Positions 25,521-34,816 of a stretch of DNA of 64,000 nucleotides are shown in pieces. The position numbers were made by a program, and so were the translations under genes. This stretch comes from Mesoflavibacter sp037029465 (GTDB lineage: Bacteria > Bacteroidota > Bacteroidia > Flavobacteriales > Flavobacteriaceae): NCBI RefSeq assembly GCF_037029465.1, contig NZ_JAYMEM010000003.1, forward strand, positions 124,001 to 188,000, written 5' to 3'. The notes beneath the pieces are model-generated. The model ran no database searches. It was not told the DNA's origin and saw only the letters and a list, made by a program, of their open reading frames with translations. Numbering within the stretch: position 1 is the stretch's first letter; every line of letters begins with the position of its first letter.

Positions 25521-26834
25521 TTAAATCTCTCTATTACTATCCCAAGCTTCTAAATAGTTTTTAACCGCTTGTACAAATTGTCCACCAAGCGCACCATTTA
25601 CAACACGGTGGTCGTAACTATGCGATAAGAACATTTTGTAACGTATACCTATAAAATCGCCTTCTGGTGTTTCTATAACTGCAGGTACTTTACGTATAGC
25701 ACCTAAAGCTAAAATACCAACTTGTGGCTGGTTAATAATTGGCGTACCCATAACGCTACCAAAGGTACCAACATTAGTTACAGTGTATGTTCCGCCTTGT
25801 ATATCGTCTGGTTTTAACTTATTTTCTCTAGCTCTTCCTGCTAAATCATTAACTTGTTTTGCCATACCAACTAAGTTTAATTGGTCTGCATTTTTTATAA
25901 CTGGTACAATTAAATTACCATCTGGTAAAGCTGCTGCCATACCAAGGTTAATGTTTTTCTTTTTAATAATTTTGTCACCTTGCACGGAGATATTCATCAT
26001 CGGGAAATCGCGTAACGCTTTTGCTACAGCCTCCATAAATATTGGTGTAAAGGTTAAGTTTTCGCCTTCGCGCTTCGCAAAGTCGTTTTTAACTTTTTTA
26101 CGCCAGTTCCAAATATTAGTAACATCGGCTTCTATAAAACTTTGTACGTGCGCACTTGTTTGTACCGACTCTACCATGTGATGCGCAATTAATTTGCCCA
26201 TTCTGGTCATTTCTATAATCTCATCACCACCATTTACGCTAACTGGCGCAGCAGTTTTTGGTGCTGATTTTGGCGTTTCTGTTTTTTGTGGTGTTGCTGG
26301 TGCTATTTGTGTTGTTGCAGGTTGGCTACCTCTATTTTCTAGGTAAGCCATCATGTCGTTTTTAGTCACACGACCATCTTTACCTGTTCCAGGAATAGCG
26401 TCTAACTCCGATTGGCTAATACCTTCTGTTTTTGCCATATTTTTTACTAATGGCGAGTAAAAACGATCTCCGTTAGATGTGATAGGCTCTGCAGTTTCTT
26501 TAGCAACCTCAACTGTTTTTGCAACTTCTTGAGCCGCTTCAGGTTCTGGTGTACTTTCTTCTTTTGGTGCAGCAGCAGTTTCTGGTGCGTCACCATCGGT
26601 TTCTATAATTGCAATGGTTTGTCCAACGTTTACAACATCGTCTACGTTAAACAATTTTTCAACTAAAACACCATCGACTTCGCTCGGTACTTCGCTATCT
26701 ACTTTGTCGGTTGCAATTTCTAAGACTGCTTCATCTGCTTCAATAGTATCGCCAACTTCTTTAAGCCAAGAGGTAATTGTTGCTTCTGCAACACTTTCTC
26801 CCATTTTTGGTAATTTTAGTTCAAATCTTGCCAT
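25521..26834 (-). CDS. 2-oxoacid dehydrogenase E2 (dihydrolipoamide acyltransferase)
   Basis: The 437-residue protein has a lipoyl domain (residues 1-76, lipoyl-Lys K44 in EIATDKVDS) and an Ala/Pro-rich linker. An E3-binding domain lies at about 128-165 (YSPLVKNMAK, IPGTGKDGRVTKNDM), followed by the acyltransferase domain. The active-site motif reads H409-RVV-N413-G, where the usual motif has Asp in place of Asn. The best fit is a branched-chain-type E2 (BkdB-like), but pyruvate or 2-oxoglutarate are not excluded. No E1 genes adjoin it. A TAATTTTG -7 box lies 37 bases upstream. Confidence 0.9.
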   Translation of the reverse strand: MARFELKLPKMGESVAEATITSWLKEVGDTIEADEAVLEIATDKVDSEVPSEVDGVLVEKLFNVDDVVNVGQTIAIIETDGDAPETAAAPKEESTPEPEAAQEVAKTVEVAKETAEPITSNGDRFYSPLVKNMAKTEGISQSELDAIPGTGKDGRVTKNDMMAYLENRGSQPATTQIAPATPQKTETPKSAPKTAAPVSVNGGDEIIEMTRMGKLIAHHMVESVQTSAHVQSFIEADVTNIWNWRKKVKNDFAKREGENLTFTPIFMEAVAKALRDFPMMNISVQGDKIIKKKNINLGMAAALPDGNLIVPVIKNADQLNLVGMAKQVNDLAGRARENKLKPDDIQGGTYTVTNVGTFGSVMGTPIINQPQVGILALGAIRKVPAVIETPEGDFIGIRYKMFLSHSYDHRVVNGALGGQFVQAVKNYLEAWDSNREI

Positions 26835-26871
26835 ATTAATAATTGAAATGTCATTTTATTGTTTCGTTTTG

Positions 26872-26879
26872 CAAAATTA
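26872..26879 (-). promoter_or_regulatory. Candidate -7 box for E2 gene
   Basis: The minus strand reads TAATTTTG, matching TAnnTTTG, 37 bases before the start. Confidence 0.35.
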
Positions 26880-26926
26880 ATAAAAAATAAGCTAATTTAC
26901 TGTTTATTATTTATCATTTTGAAATT

Positions 26927-28024
26927 TTAAAAGTGAATGACTTCACCTCTATTTTTTGAGGAATTACTTCCGAGTATAAAATTAGAGTTTTTTGGAAGAA
27001 TTTTAAATGTTATGTTTTGATTTTTTTCTGAAGCCGAAATACAAGTTATTATCTGCTTGAAACTTAAATAATTTGCATCTAAAATAACTTGTGTATTGGC
27101 TTGAAAAACTTCAATTTTTGTTTGAATCCGGAATGGCTTTTTGAAAATTTCTGCCAATTTTGGATAATTTTTATCGCTAATTAACACGTATCTATCTACT
27201 GGCATTTTTTCCAAGGAAGTGTGACCTTTAAACAGTTTTACTAGTTTTATACCCAAACTAATCACGGTTTTGGTTAGCACATTACTTTTAAAGTGTTTTT
27301 TGTAAAATATCTGCATAGCACCGTAAAAACGTTTAGCATAAACACTGTCTTTTAAGGTGCTTTCGCCTTTAAAATGAATGGCTTTTATTGGTCCATAATA
27401 CATATTATCGTAACCTGCTTTGGTGACTTTGTAGGACAGATCAATATCTTCTCCGTACATAAAATAGTCTTCGTCAAAACCTTGTACTTGTTGATATACT
27501 TTGGCTTTAACCATCATAAACGCACCAACAAGAATAGGTACAATACCTGTAGAGTCTTCTTCAACTTCTGTTGCATAATAGCTTTTGGTAAAACCCAACA
27601 TTTTTTTAATTGCCACTTTTGGCGTTGGAATATGGCGTTTGCTTTCAGGTAAAAATGTGCCTGTTCCATCAATTAATCGGCAAGCAAATAAACCTAAATC
27701 GTTTTTGATTTCGGAGAATTCAAATAACTCTTTAAAACCATCTTCTGGCACAACGGTATCTGGATTTAAAATGCACAGATACTCGCCTTTTGCATGTTGT
27801 ACGCCAATGTTATTTCCTTTTGAAAATCCTAAATTTTCAGTATTTTCAATGAGTTTTACCTTCGGAAAATTTTGCTTTACCATCGCACAACTTTCATCTG
27901 AAGAGTTGTTATCTACTACAATAATTTCGGCATCCAAATCTTTTATAGCCGCTTCCACACTTTGCAGACAAAGCTCTAAAAAATAACGCACGTTGTAGTT
28001 GAGTATGATGATGGATAACTTCAA
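26927..28024 (-). CDS. Family 2 glycosyltransferase (rhamnosyltransferase-like)
   Basis: This 365-residue GT-A enzyme begins KLSIIILNYNV. The nucleotide-binding Asp lies in IVVDNNSSDES and the metal site in CILNPDTVVPE (a DXD-like position). It also has GAFMMVKAKVY and the acceptor-side FDEDYFMYGEDIDLS. It is closest to WbbL-type rhamnosyltransferases of polysaccharide synthesis; donor and acceptor are not known. The start codon is TTG, the only one consistent with the conserved N-terminus. It begins 7 bases after the recR stop and is probably co-transcribed with it. Confidence 0.88.
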   Translation of the reverse strand: MKLSIIILNYNVRYFLELCLQSVEAAIKDLDAEIIVVDNNSSDESCAMVKQNFPKVKLIENTENLGFSKGNNIGVQHAKGEYLCILNPDTVVPEDGFKELFEFSEIKNDLGLFACRLIDGTGTFLPESKRHIPTPKVAIKKMLGFTKSYYATEVEEDSTGIVPILVGAFMMVKAKVYQQVQGFDEDYFMYGEDIDLSYKVTKAGYDNMYYGPIKAIHFKGESTLKDSVYAKRFYGAMQIFYKKHFKSNVLTKTVISLGIKLVKLFKGHTSLEKMPVDRYVLISDKNYPKLAEIFKKPFRIQTKIEVFQANTQVILDANYLSFKQIITCISASEKNQNITFKILPKNSNFILGSNSSKNRGEVIHF

Positions 28025-28031
28025 AAAGCGC

Positions 28032-28649
28032 TTATAATTTTAATGAATTTTCAAAAGGAATTCGGTTTAAAATACTTCTTCCAAGAGTGATTTCGTCTGC
28101 GTATTCTAGCTCGTCTCCAACCGAAATACCACGAGCAATCGTAGATGTTTCTACTTCAAACTCTTTGATTTGCTTGTAAATGTAGAAGTTTGTGGTATCG
28201 CCTTCCATAGTTGGGCTTAGTGCAAAAATAAGCTCTTTAACGCTTCCGCTTTTTACTTTTTCAACTAAACTAGAAATGTTTAAATCATGCGGACCAACAC
28301 CATCCATTGGCGATATTTTTCCGCCAAGAACATGGTATAACCCTTTATGAGACGCTGTATTTTCTATTGCCATAACATCTCTAATGTCTTCTACCACGCA
28401 AATAACATCGGTTTTTCGCATTGGGTTTGCACAAATATCACAAAGCTCGGTATCGCTAATATTATGACACGATTTGCACAATTTTAAATCGTCTACCATT
28501 TGGTTTAGTGCTTTGCTTAAACCATGGGTATTCTCTTTAGGTTGACGCAATAAATGTAGCGCCAAACGTAATGCGGTACGCTTACCAATACCTGGTAATT
28601 GCGAGATTTCGTTAACTGCGTTTTCTAGTAATTTTGAAGAAAATTCCAT
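28032..28649 (-). CDS. recR: Recombination protein RecR
   Basis: RecR works with RecO (and RecF) to load RecA at gaps. The 205-residue protein has the helix-hairpin-helix LPGIGKRTALRLA at 18-30. The zinc finger cysteines are C58, C61, C70 and C73, followed by the Toprim domain (VICVVEDIRDVMAIE). I use the ATG complement of 28647-28649; an in-frame TTG eight codons upstream gives an extra, unconserved extension. A family 2 glycosyltransferase follows 7 bases downstream. Confidence 0.96.
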   Translation of the reverse strand: MEFSSKLLENAVNEISQLPGIGKRTALRLALHLLRQPKENTHGLSKALNQMVDDLKLCKSCHNISDTELCDICANPMRKTDVICVVEDIRDVMAIENTASHKGLYHVLGGKISPMDGVGPHDLNISSLVEKVKSGSVKELIFALSPTMEGDTTNFYIYKQIKEFEVETSTIARGISVGDELEYADEITLGRSILNRIPFENSLKL

Positions 28650-28840
28650 AGTTGCGAATTTACGACATTGCAAGATATTATTTTAGATTTTTGGATAAAT
28701 TAATAGTTAGACACGAATTTCACGAATTGGCACTAATTATTTAAGTAAAGCGCAAAACCACTCGCTACTATCTACTAACTACTCACCACTAACTGAAGTC
28801 AAAACTTATTTCGTATTTTGGCAATCAGAAAATTCAATTT

Positions 28841-30283
28841 ATGACATCTACTCAAATCATTTTATTAATCGCTGCCTATTTTGGTGTACTAATTTTAATT
28901 TCTTATTTCACCGGAAAAAAATCTGGAAACGACGCTTTTTTTAAAGGCAACAAGCAATCACCGTGGTATGTTGTCGCTTTTGGAATGATTGGCGCTTCTT
29001 TATCTGGCGTAACCTTTATATCGGTACCTGGTTGGATTGAAGCCTCAAAATTTAGCTACATGCAAGTGGTTTTTGGATATATGTTAGGCTATTTGGTGAT
29101 TGGTACGGTATTGCTTCCGCTGTATTATAAAATGAATTTAACCTCTATTTACACCTATTTAGAGGAACGTTTTGGTAATTACGCTTATAAAACTGGCGCA
29201 TCTTTTTTCTTATTATCGCGTGTGGTTGGTGCTAGTTTTAGATTGTATTTAGTAGCTAATGTGTTACAACTTATTTTGTTTGATGATTTAGGTATTCAGT
29301 TTTGGCAAACGGTAAGCATAACAGTCGCTTTAATCTGGTTGTATACTTTTAAATCTGGTATAAAAACAATTGTTTGGACCGATACTTTACAGACTCTTTT
29401 TATGCTAATTGCTGTTGGTGTTGCTATCTATTTTGTGAGCTCTGAAATGGATTTAGGCGGACAAAGTATTTTTGCTTTTGTTAATGATAGCGAACTGAGT
29501 AAAATTTTCTTTTTTGATGATATTAAATCAGGAGATTATTTTTGGAAACAGTTTATTTCCGGAGCATTTATAGCTATTGTCATGACTGGTTTAGACCAAG
29601 ATATGATGCAAAAAAATCTAACCTGTAGATCTTTAAAAGATGCTCAAAAAAATATGTTTTGGTTTACGCTTGTGCTAACTGTAGTTAACTTTGTGTTTTT
29701 AAGTTTAGGGCTACTTTTAACGGTTTATGCACAACAAAACGGAATTGATGCACACAAGGACGATTTGTTCCCAATTCTGGCTAAAAACCATTTAGGTTTT
29801 GGTGTATTTGTATTTTTCTTATTAGGGTTAATTGCTGCTGCTTACAGTAGTGCAGATAGTGCTTTAACATCATTAACGACATCTTTTAGTATTGATATTT
29901 TAGACATTGAAAAAAAGCACAATACAGAAAAACAGGTTAAAATAAGAAAGCGTATTCATATCATGATTTCGTTACTACTTATTTTAGTCATTATAGCATT
30001 TAAATACATTATTAAAGATGAAAGTGTAATCTCTAAACTCTTTGTTTTTGCTGGATACACTTACGGTCCATTACTTGGTCTTTATGCTTTTGGATTATTT
30101 ACTAAATGGCATGTTAAGGATAAATTCATCCCTATTATTGCTATTCTCTCTCCAATTCTATCCTACTTTATTAGTGTAAATAGCTTAAAATGGTTTGGGT
30201 TTGAGTTTGGTTTTTTCATCTTAATTCTTAATGGATTTTTGACGTTTTTAGGACTAATACTGATTAGTAGACAACAAAACTAA
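28841..30283 (+). CDS. Sodium:solute symporter (SSS family)
   Basis: The 480-residue integral membrane protein has about 13 hydrophobic segments. SSS-family signatures are GASLSGVTFISVPG near residue 50, LLSRVVGASFRLY, and the SSADSALTSLTTSFS segment around 335. It would couple Na+ entry to uptake of a small solute; sugar, amino acid and vitamin substrates are all possible. The last 30 bases overlap the convergent CoA-binding gene, and there is no terminator between them. Confidence 0.88.
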   Translation: MTSTQIILLIAAYFGVLILISYFTGKKSGNDAFFKGNKQSPWYVVAFGMIGASLSGVTFISVPGWIEASKFSYMQVVFGYMLGYLVIGTVLLPLYYKMNLTSIYTYLEERFGNYAYKTGASFFLLSRVVGASFRLYLVANVLQLILFDDLGIQFWQTVSITVALIWLYTFKSGIKTIVWTDTLQTLFMLIAVGVAIYFVSSEMDLGGQSIFAFVNDSELSKIFFFDDIKSGDYFWKQFISGAFIAIVMTGLDQDMMQKNLTCRSLKDAQKNMFWFTLVLTVVNFVFLSLGLLLTVYAQQNGIDAHKDDLFPILAKNHLGFGVFVFFLLGLIAAAYSSADSALTSLTTSFSIDILDIEKKHNTEKQVKIRKRIHIMISLLLILVIIAFKYIIKDESVISKLFVFAGYTYGPLLGLYAFGLFTKWHVKDKFIPIIAILSPILSYFISVNSLKWFGFEFGFFILILNGFLTFLGLILISRQQN

Positions 30284-30616
30284 CGTACAAGCTATCTCAT
30301 AGCTAATATTGTTTTCTTCTAAAATTTTATAAAATTCAGGATTCTCTGTTCCTGGATTAAAAATAACGCGTTTTGGTTGCAGACCAACAACATAATCATA
30401 ATACTCTTGTTGACGTGTTGGATTTAAATACAAGGTTACAGTATCTATATTTTTATAATCTTTTAAATCTGTATCAATACCAACATTTGCAACATCTCCT
30501 TCTTTTAAACCAAAAGCTACAGTATGTATGTTTTTGGCTACTAACCTATTAATAGCAATATTAGAATAACGTGTTGGATTTAATGATGCGCCAAGTACTA
30601 ATGTTTTCTTCTTCAT
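30254..30616 (-). CDS. CoA-binding (Rossmann) domain protein
   Basis: This 120-residue single-domain protein has the CoA_binding_2 fold: TLVLGASLNPTRYSN at the nucleotide loop, then VAFGLKEGDV. Further on are TVTLYLNPTRQQEYYDY and VIFNPGTENPEF. The family (YccU-like) binds CoA-type ligands, but its cellular role is unknown. It overlaps the symporter gene tail to tail by 30 bases. Confidence 0.88.
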   Translation of the reverse strand: MKKKTLVLGASLNPTRYSNIAINRLVAKNIHTVAFGLKEGDVANVGIDTDLKDYKNIDTVTLYLNPTRQQEYYDYVVGLQPKRVIFNPGTENPEFYKILEENNISYEIACTLVLLSTNQY

Positions 30617-30723
30617 AAATGTTAAAATTTCTTAAAATTAAATTTTATCGGTAACAATCTTAAATAAAAGTAGTCTTAATAGCATAAATAAATTCATCAA
30701 TCAATTAATCATTAAACCAAAAA

Positions 30724-33198
30724 ATGAAAAAAATTCTAACCTTTGTTATGCTATTAGTAGCCTTTAGCATGCAAGCCCAAGACAATTCACAACCCAAAAT
30801 CGGTACCGTTACCGGTAATGTATTAGACGCAAATTTACAACAACCCTTACCTTATGTAAATGTCGTTATAAAAGACGTAAATCAAAAAATTATAACTGGA
30901 GGAATCACAAACGAAGACGGAAGCTTTTCTGTAAATCAAATTCCTGTAGGAAAATCTGTTGTAAGCATAGAGTTTTTAGGTTATCAAACCGAAAGTAAAA
31001 ACATTGAAATTACTAGTAGTAATAAAAATATCAACCTAGGTACTATTAATTTAAGTGAATCTGCTGAAAGCTTAGAAGAAGTAACCGTTGTTGCAGAAAC
31101 CTCAACCATTCAACAAAAAATAGATAGAAAAGTCATTACCATTGGTAAAGATTTACAAACGGCAGGTGCAAATGCAAGCGATATTATGAATAACATACCA
31201 TCTGTTAACGTAGACCAACAAACAGGAAATATTAGCTTACGCGGAAACGAAAACGTACGTGTTATGGTAGATGGTAAATTATCTAACGTACCAATTGCTC
31301 AATTATTAAAACAAATACCATCTACAGCAATTAAAAGCATCGAGTTAATTACTAATCCTTCGGCAAAATATAACCCTGAAGGAATGAGCGGAATTATCAA
31401 TATTAAACTTCATAAAAACACAAAATTAGGCTTTAATGGAAACTTAAATGTTGGTCTTACTAATGAGGTTTATGCAAAATTTAATAGTTCTATAGACTTA
31501 AACTACCGCAACGGAAAATTCAACTTTTATGGTAGCTACGGTAATAATATTGGTAAATATGACAACTTTGGATACATCAGTCAATCTAATGATAACTCAA
31601 GACAAGATTTTCAGTTTTATAACAACAATAAATCTCATTTATTTAAGGTTGGTGTAGATTATTATTTAAATGACAATAACACATTATCTTTCTTTACCAA
31701 TCAAAATATTTTTGAAGGAAATGGTATTGGTACAACCAATTTAAGTTTTCCAGATCAAAACCTTTATCAAAGACAATTTTTTGGTAGTGATTCAGAGAAT
31801 AATTCAGGTCAATACAACTTTGTTTACAAACACCTTTTTAAAGACGAAAACGAAACTTTAGATATTGAAGTAGATTACAACGATTTTACTAATACAGAAG
31901 TAGCAGATTTTAATTATATCAACTTTAGTTTTCCCCCAGATTACAACGATTATGTTGACACAGAAAGAGACCAAACTACTATTAATGTAGATTACGTAAA
32001 GCCTATTAACGAGAGTTCAAAATTAGAAATTGGTGCAGAAGCAAGACTTTTTAATACCGATTTAGGATACAGATCTACAGGGTTTACTTTTAATAATCAA
32101 GGTAATGTTATACCTACACCAAGTACAGCGTTTGATTACAAAAGAGATATATTTTCTGCTTATGTCACTTACGGTAAAACTATTAATGAAAAATGGAGCT
32201 ATCAAGTTGGTGCGCGTGCAGAGCAAGTAAAAGTAGAAGCAGAAGCTTTAAACATGTTTACAGATGGTACTACTGAAGTATTACCTTTTACTAACGATTA
32301 TTTTCAAATATATCCTTCGGCATTTTTAACTTATACTGCTTCAGATAAAAACTCATATCAATTTAGCTTAAGCAGACGTGTTGACAGACCAGGTTTACAA
32401 CAAGTTAACCCAATTAGAGAATGGAGCACACCAAGAGTTTCTTCTTACGGAAACACTGAGTTGCAACCACAATTCACAAATTCTGCAGAAGTAAACTACA
32501 CAAGACAATTAAAAAAAGGAAGCATTACTGCTGGTGTGTTTTATAGAATAATCGAAGATAACATTAATCGTTTTGTAACTGTTGACAGAACAAATGTTCC
32601 TGCAGGTAACACAATATTATCTTATGACAACTTTGATAATATATCGGCATACGGCATAGAACTTTCTAGCAATTATAGACCTACAAAATGGTGGAATTTT
32701 AATACAAGTTTTGATTTATATTCTCAGTCTCAAAAAGGTCTAACGGAATATATAGACAAAGAAGATACAAATAATGCAACAGCAGATGATATAAAAACCT
32801 TAAATACCGAAGTACAAAATATAGTTTGGAACTTTAGAATGTTTAACAACTTTAAAGCTACTAAAAACTTAAGCTTATCATTATTCGCAATGTATCGCGG
32901 AAAAGAGAAAGGTATACAAATGACAAGAAAACCAATGTATTTTGTAAACACTGGTGTACGCTACACGTTTATGGAAAACAACAGAGCAACTATTAGCTTT
33001 AATTATAATGATATTTTCAATACTATGAGATGGGAATTTGAAGCTGACACACCTTATCCTTCTACAGGACAATTTAATTGGGAAAGTAACACATGGAACG
33101 TTGCATTATCCTATAGATTTGGAGGCGGAAAATACCGCGCATTACAACGTAAACAACGTGATGATAACGAATCTTCTGGTGGTGGCGGATTTATGTAA
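30724..33198 (+). CDS. Outer-membrane beta-barrel protein with CarboxypepD_reg and plug domains
   Basis: The 824-residue protein has a signal peptide (residues 1-18, SMQAQ) and a CarboxypepD_reg-like domain at about 26-115. A TonB-receptor-type plug follows at about 130-220 (ASDIMNNIPSVNVD, GNISLRGNENVRVMVDGK, YNPEGMSGIINIKL), then a long barrel of the OMP_b-brl_3 type. The tail is Gly/Ser-rich (ESSGGGGFM). No SusD-like partner follows, so it is more likely a stand-alone receptor for an iron compound, peptide or protein than a SusCD glycan importer. The ligand is unknown. Confidence 0.87.
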   Translation: MKKILTFVMLLVAFSMQAQDNSQPKIGTVTGNVLDANLQQPLPYVNVVIKDVNQKIITGGITNEDGSFSVNQIPVGKSVVSIEFLGYQTESKNIEITSSNKNINLGTINLSESAESLEEVTVVAETSTIQQKIDRKVITIGKDLQTAGANASDIMNNIPSVNVDQQTGNISLRGNENVRVMVDGKLSNVPIAQLLKQIPSTAIKSIELITNPSAKYNPEGMSGIINIKLHKNTKLGFNGNLNVGLTNEVYAKFNSSIDLNYRNGKFNFYGSYGNNIGKYDNFGYISQSNDNSRQDFQFYNNNKSHLFKVGVDYYLNDNNTLSFFTNQNIFEGNGIGTTNLSFPDQNLYQRQFFGSDSENNSGQYNFVYKHLFKDENETLDIEVDYNDFTNTEVADFNYINFSFPPDYNDYVDTERDQTTINVDYVKPINESSKLEIGAEARLFNTDLGYRSTGFTFNNQGNVIPTPSTAFDYKRDIFSAYVTYGKTINEKWSYQVGARAEQVKVEAEALNMFTDGTTEVLPFTNDYFQIYPSAFLTYTASDKNSYQFSLSRRVDRPGLQQVNPIREWSTPRVSSYGNTELQPQFTNSAEVNYTRQLKKGSITAGVFYRIIEDNINRFVTVDRTNVPAGNTILSYDNFDNISAYGIELSSNYRPTKWWNFNTSFDLYSQSQKGLTEYIDKEDTNNATADDIKTLNTEVQNIVWNFRMFNNFKATKNLSLSLFAMYRGKEKGIQMTRKPMYFVNTGVRYTFMENNRATISFNYNDIFNTMRWEFEADTPYPSTGQFNWESNTWNVALSYRFGGGKYRALQRKQRDDNESSGGGGFM

Positions 33199-33270
33199 AA
33201 ATCTTCTAGAAGTTTAGCAGTTTACTTAATAGTTGATGGTTAGTGTTAAGGTAAACTTGCTAAATAAAGG

Positions 33271-33304
33271 AGAACCCAAAGCCTGATCGACTTTGGGTTT
33301 TCTA
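33271..33304 (+). terminator. Terminator of outer-membrane protein gene
   Basis: AACCCAAAG (33273-33281) pairs with CTTTGGGTT (33291-33299) around a 9-base loop, followed by a short T-run. Confidence 0.7.
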
Positions 33305-33504
33305 ATTTAAAATTAACTTATTTTAAGATAATTTTTTGTTTAATATTTAAGGTTTGTTAAATAAGCGTTAAATATTGACAATCAGTGTAATAAAACACGA
33401 TTTTAATCGTCTTATATTAAACAAAGCAAACCAAAGTTTTATAATTTATTTGAATTAGTCCTCAACCTATAAAACAAAAGTTTAGTTAGTTAAGTTTTAA
33501 TTAT

Positions 33505-33539
33505 AAAAAAAATCCGAAACTCACGTTTCGGATTTTTTT
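33505..33539. terminator. Bidirectional terminator near FabH-like gene
   Basis: A strong stem AAATCCGAAAC/GTTTCGGATTT with loop TCAC is flanked by A- and T-runs. It lies 30 bases beyond the stop of the minus-strand FabH-like gene. Confidence 0.85.
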
Positions 33540-33568
33540 ATTTTTAATTGCGAGGACGCAGAAATTAT

Positions 33569-34579
33569 TTACCACTTAATAATAACGCTTCCCCAAGTAA
33601 ATCCACTTCCAAAAGCTGCTAAAACAACAGTATCTCCTTCATTAATTTTTCCTTCTTCCCAAGCTTCACATAAAGCAATTGGTATAGAAGCTGCTGTTGT
33701 GTTACCGTATTTCATAATATTATTAAATACTTGATCATCTCCTAAACCAAATTTCTTCTGGATAAATTGAGCAATTCTCAAGTTAGCTTGATGCGGAATT
33801 AACATGTCAATATCTTCCTTTTGCAACTTATTTTTCATCAAACCTTCCATAATAACTTCGCTAAAACGTACCACTGCGTTTTTAAACACAAACTGTCCGT
33901 TCATGTACGGGAAGTAACTTTCGTCATTTTCATCATTATCAGTAATAATATCGGTTACCCAACGTGTTCCCATACCTGGTGCCTTTACTACCAATTCTTC
34001 AGCATGTTCACCTTGACTATGTAAGTGCGTTGATAAAATTCCTTTACTATTATCCTCTTCTCTACTCACTACTACTGCTCCTGCTCCATCACCAAAAATA
34101 ACAGATACACCTCTTCCTCTTGTCGTTTTATCAAGACCGTGAGAATGCAATTCGCTACCAATAACAAGCACATTTTTATACATACCTGTTTTTATAAAAT
34201 TATCTGCAACAGAAAGCGCATACACAAATCCAGAGCATTGGTTACGTACATCTAATGCTCCAATAGTTTTTATATCTAAAGCATGTTGTACTTGCACACC
34301 TGGACCTGGAAAATACATATCAGGACTTAAGGTTGCAAAAATGATAAAATCAATATCGTCTTTATCTAAACCAGAGCGTTCTATAGCTTGTTTTGCTGCT
34401 TTTACACCCATTGTAGCTGTAGTATCATCGCTACCTGGTTTTACCCAACGTCTTTCTTTAATTCCGGTACGTTCTGTAATCCATTCGTCGTTGGTATCCA
34501 TCATTTTAGACAAATCGTCGTTTGTTACCACATTGTCTGGCACATATTTACCAACACCTATTATCTTAGAATTATACAT
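33569..34579 (-). CDS. 3-oxoacyl-ACP synthase III family protein
   Basis: This 336-residue FabH-fold condensing enzyme has the full triad: C115 in VRNQCSGF, H263 in IPHQANLRI and N293 in YGNTTAAS. It would prime fatty-acid chains or condense an acyl-CoA with malonyl-ACP. It differs from the canonical FabH near rpmF/plsX in having a long insertion around residues 185-235, and no fatty-acid genes adjoin it. A second, specialised KAS III (for example in a lipid or quorum pathway) is possible. It is divergent from htpG. Confidence 0.85.
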   Translation of the reverse strand: MYNSKIIGVGKYVPDNVVTNDDLSKMMDTNDEWITERTGIKERRWVKPGSDDTTATMGVKAAKQAIERSGLDKDDIDFIIFATLSPDMYFPGPGVQVQHALDIKTIGALDVRNQCSGFVYALSVADNFIKTGMYKNVLVIGSELHSHGLDKTTRGRGVSVIFGDGAGAVVVSREEDNSKGILSTHLHSQGEHAEELVVKAPGMGTRWVTDIITDNDENDESYFPYMNGQFVFKNAVVRFSEVIMEGLMKNKLQKEDIDMLIPHQANLRIAQFIQKKFGLGDDQVFNNIMKYGNTTAASIPIALCEAWEEGKINEGDTVVLAAFGSGFTWGSVIIKW

Positions 34580-34816
34580 AACAATTTTTATTTAAACTCT
34601 TTTTGTATGAGTAGTTTGTCGTTAGTCGTGCAATTTAAGGTTTTACAACATAATGTTTATAATATTAATTTCTATTCGTTATGCACGCATAATACTTTAA
34701 AATTAATGTCAGTTTGTCACAATACTGTCATTGGCATTTTTGTTGCCTACTGAAGAGAAAATATTAATCATAACTTTTTGTTCTTTTTTTAGAACTGAAA
34801 TAAAAAATAATACATC

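Larger units (their letters stand above)
33199..33568. other. 370-base gap with two terminators and no supported gene
   Basis: The gap contains a terminator for the outer-membrane protein gene (33271-33304) and about 200 AT-rich bases with no ORF I trust. A second hairpin lies at 33505-33539. The presence of two terminators leaves room for a small RNA on either strand, but I see no clear promoter for one. Confidence 0.5.

Noticed and set aside
34580..34816. CIRCE operator or heat-shock promoter before htpG
   Set aside because: No TTAGCACTC inverted repeat or sigma-32-like site was found; control of htpG remains open.
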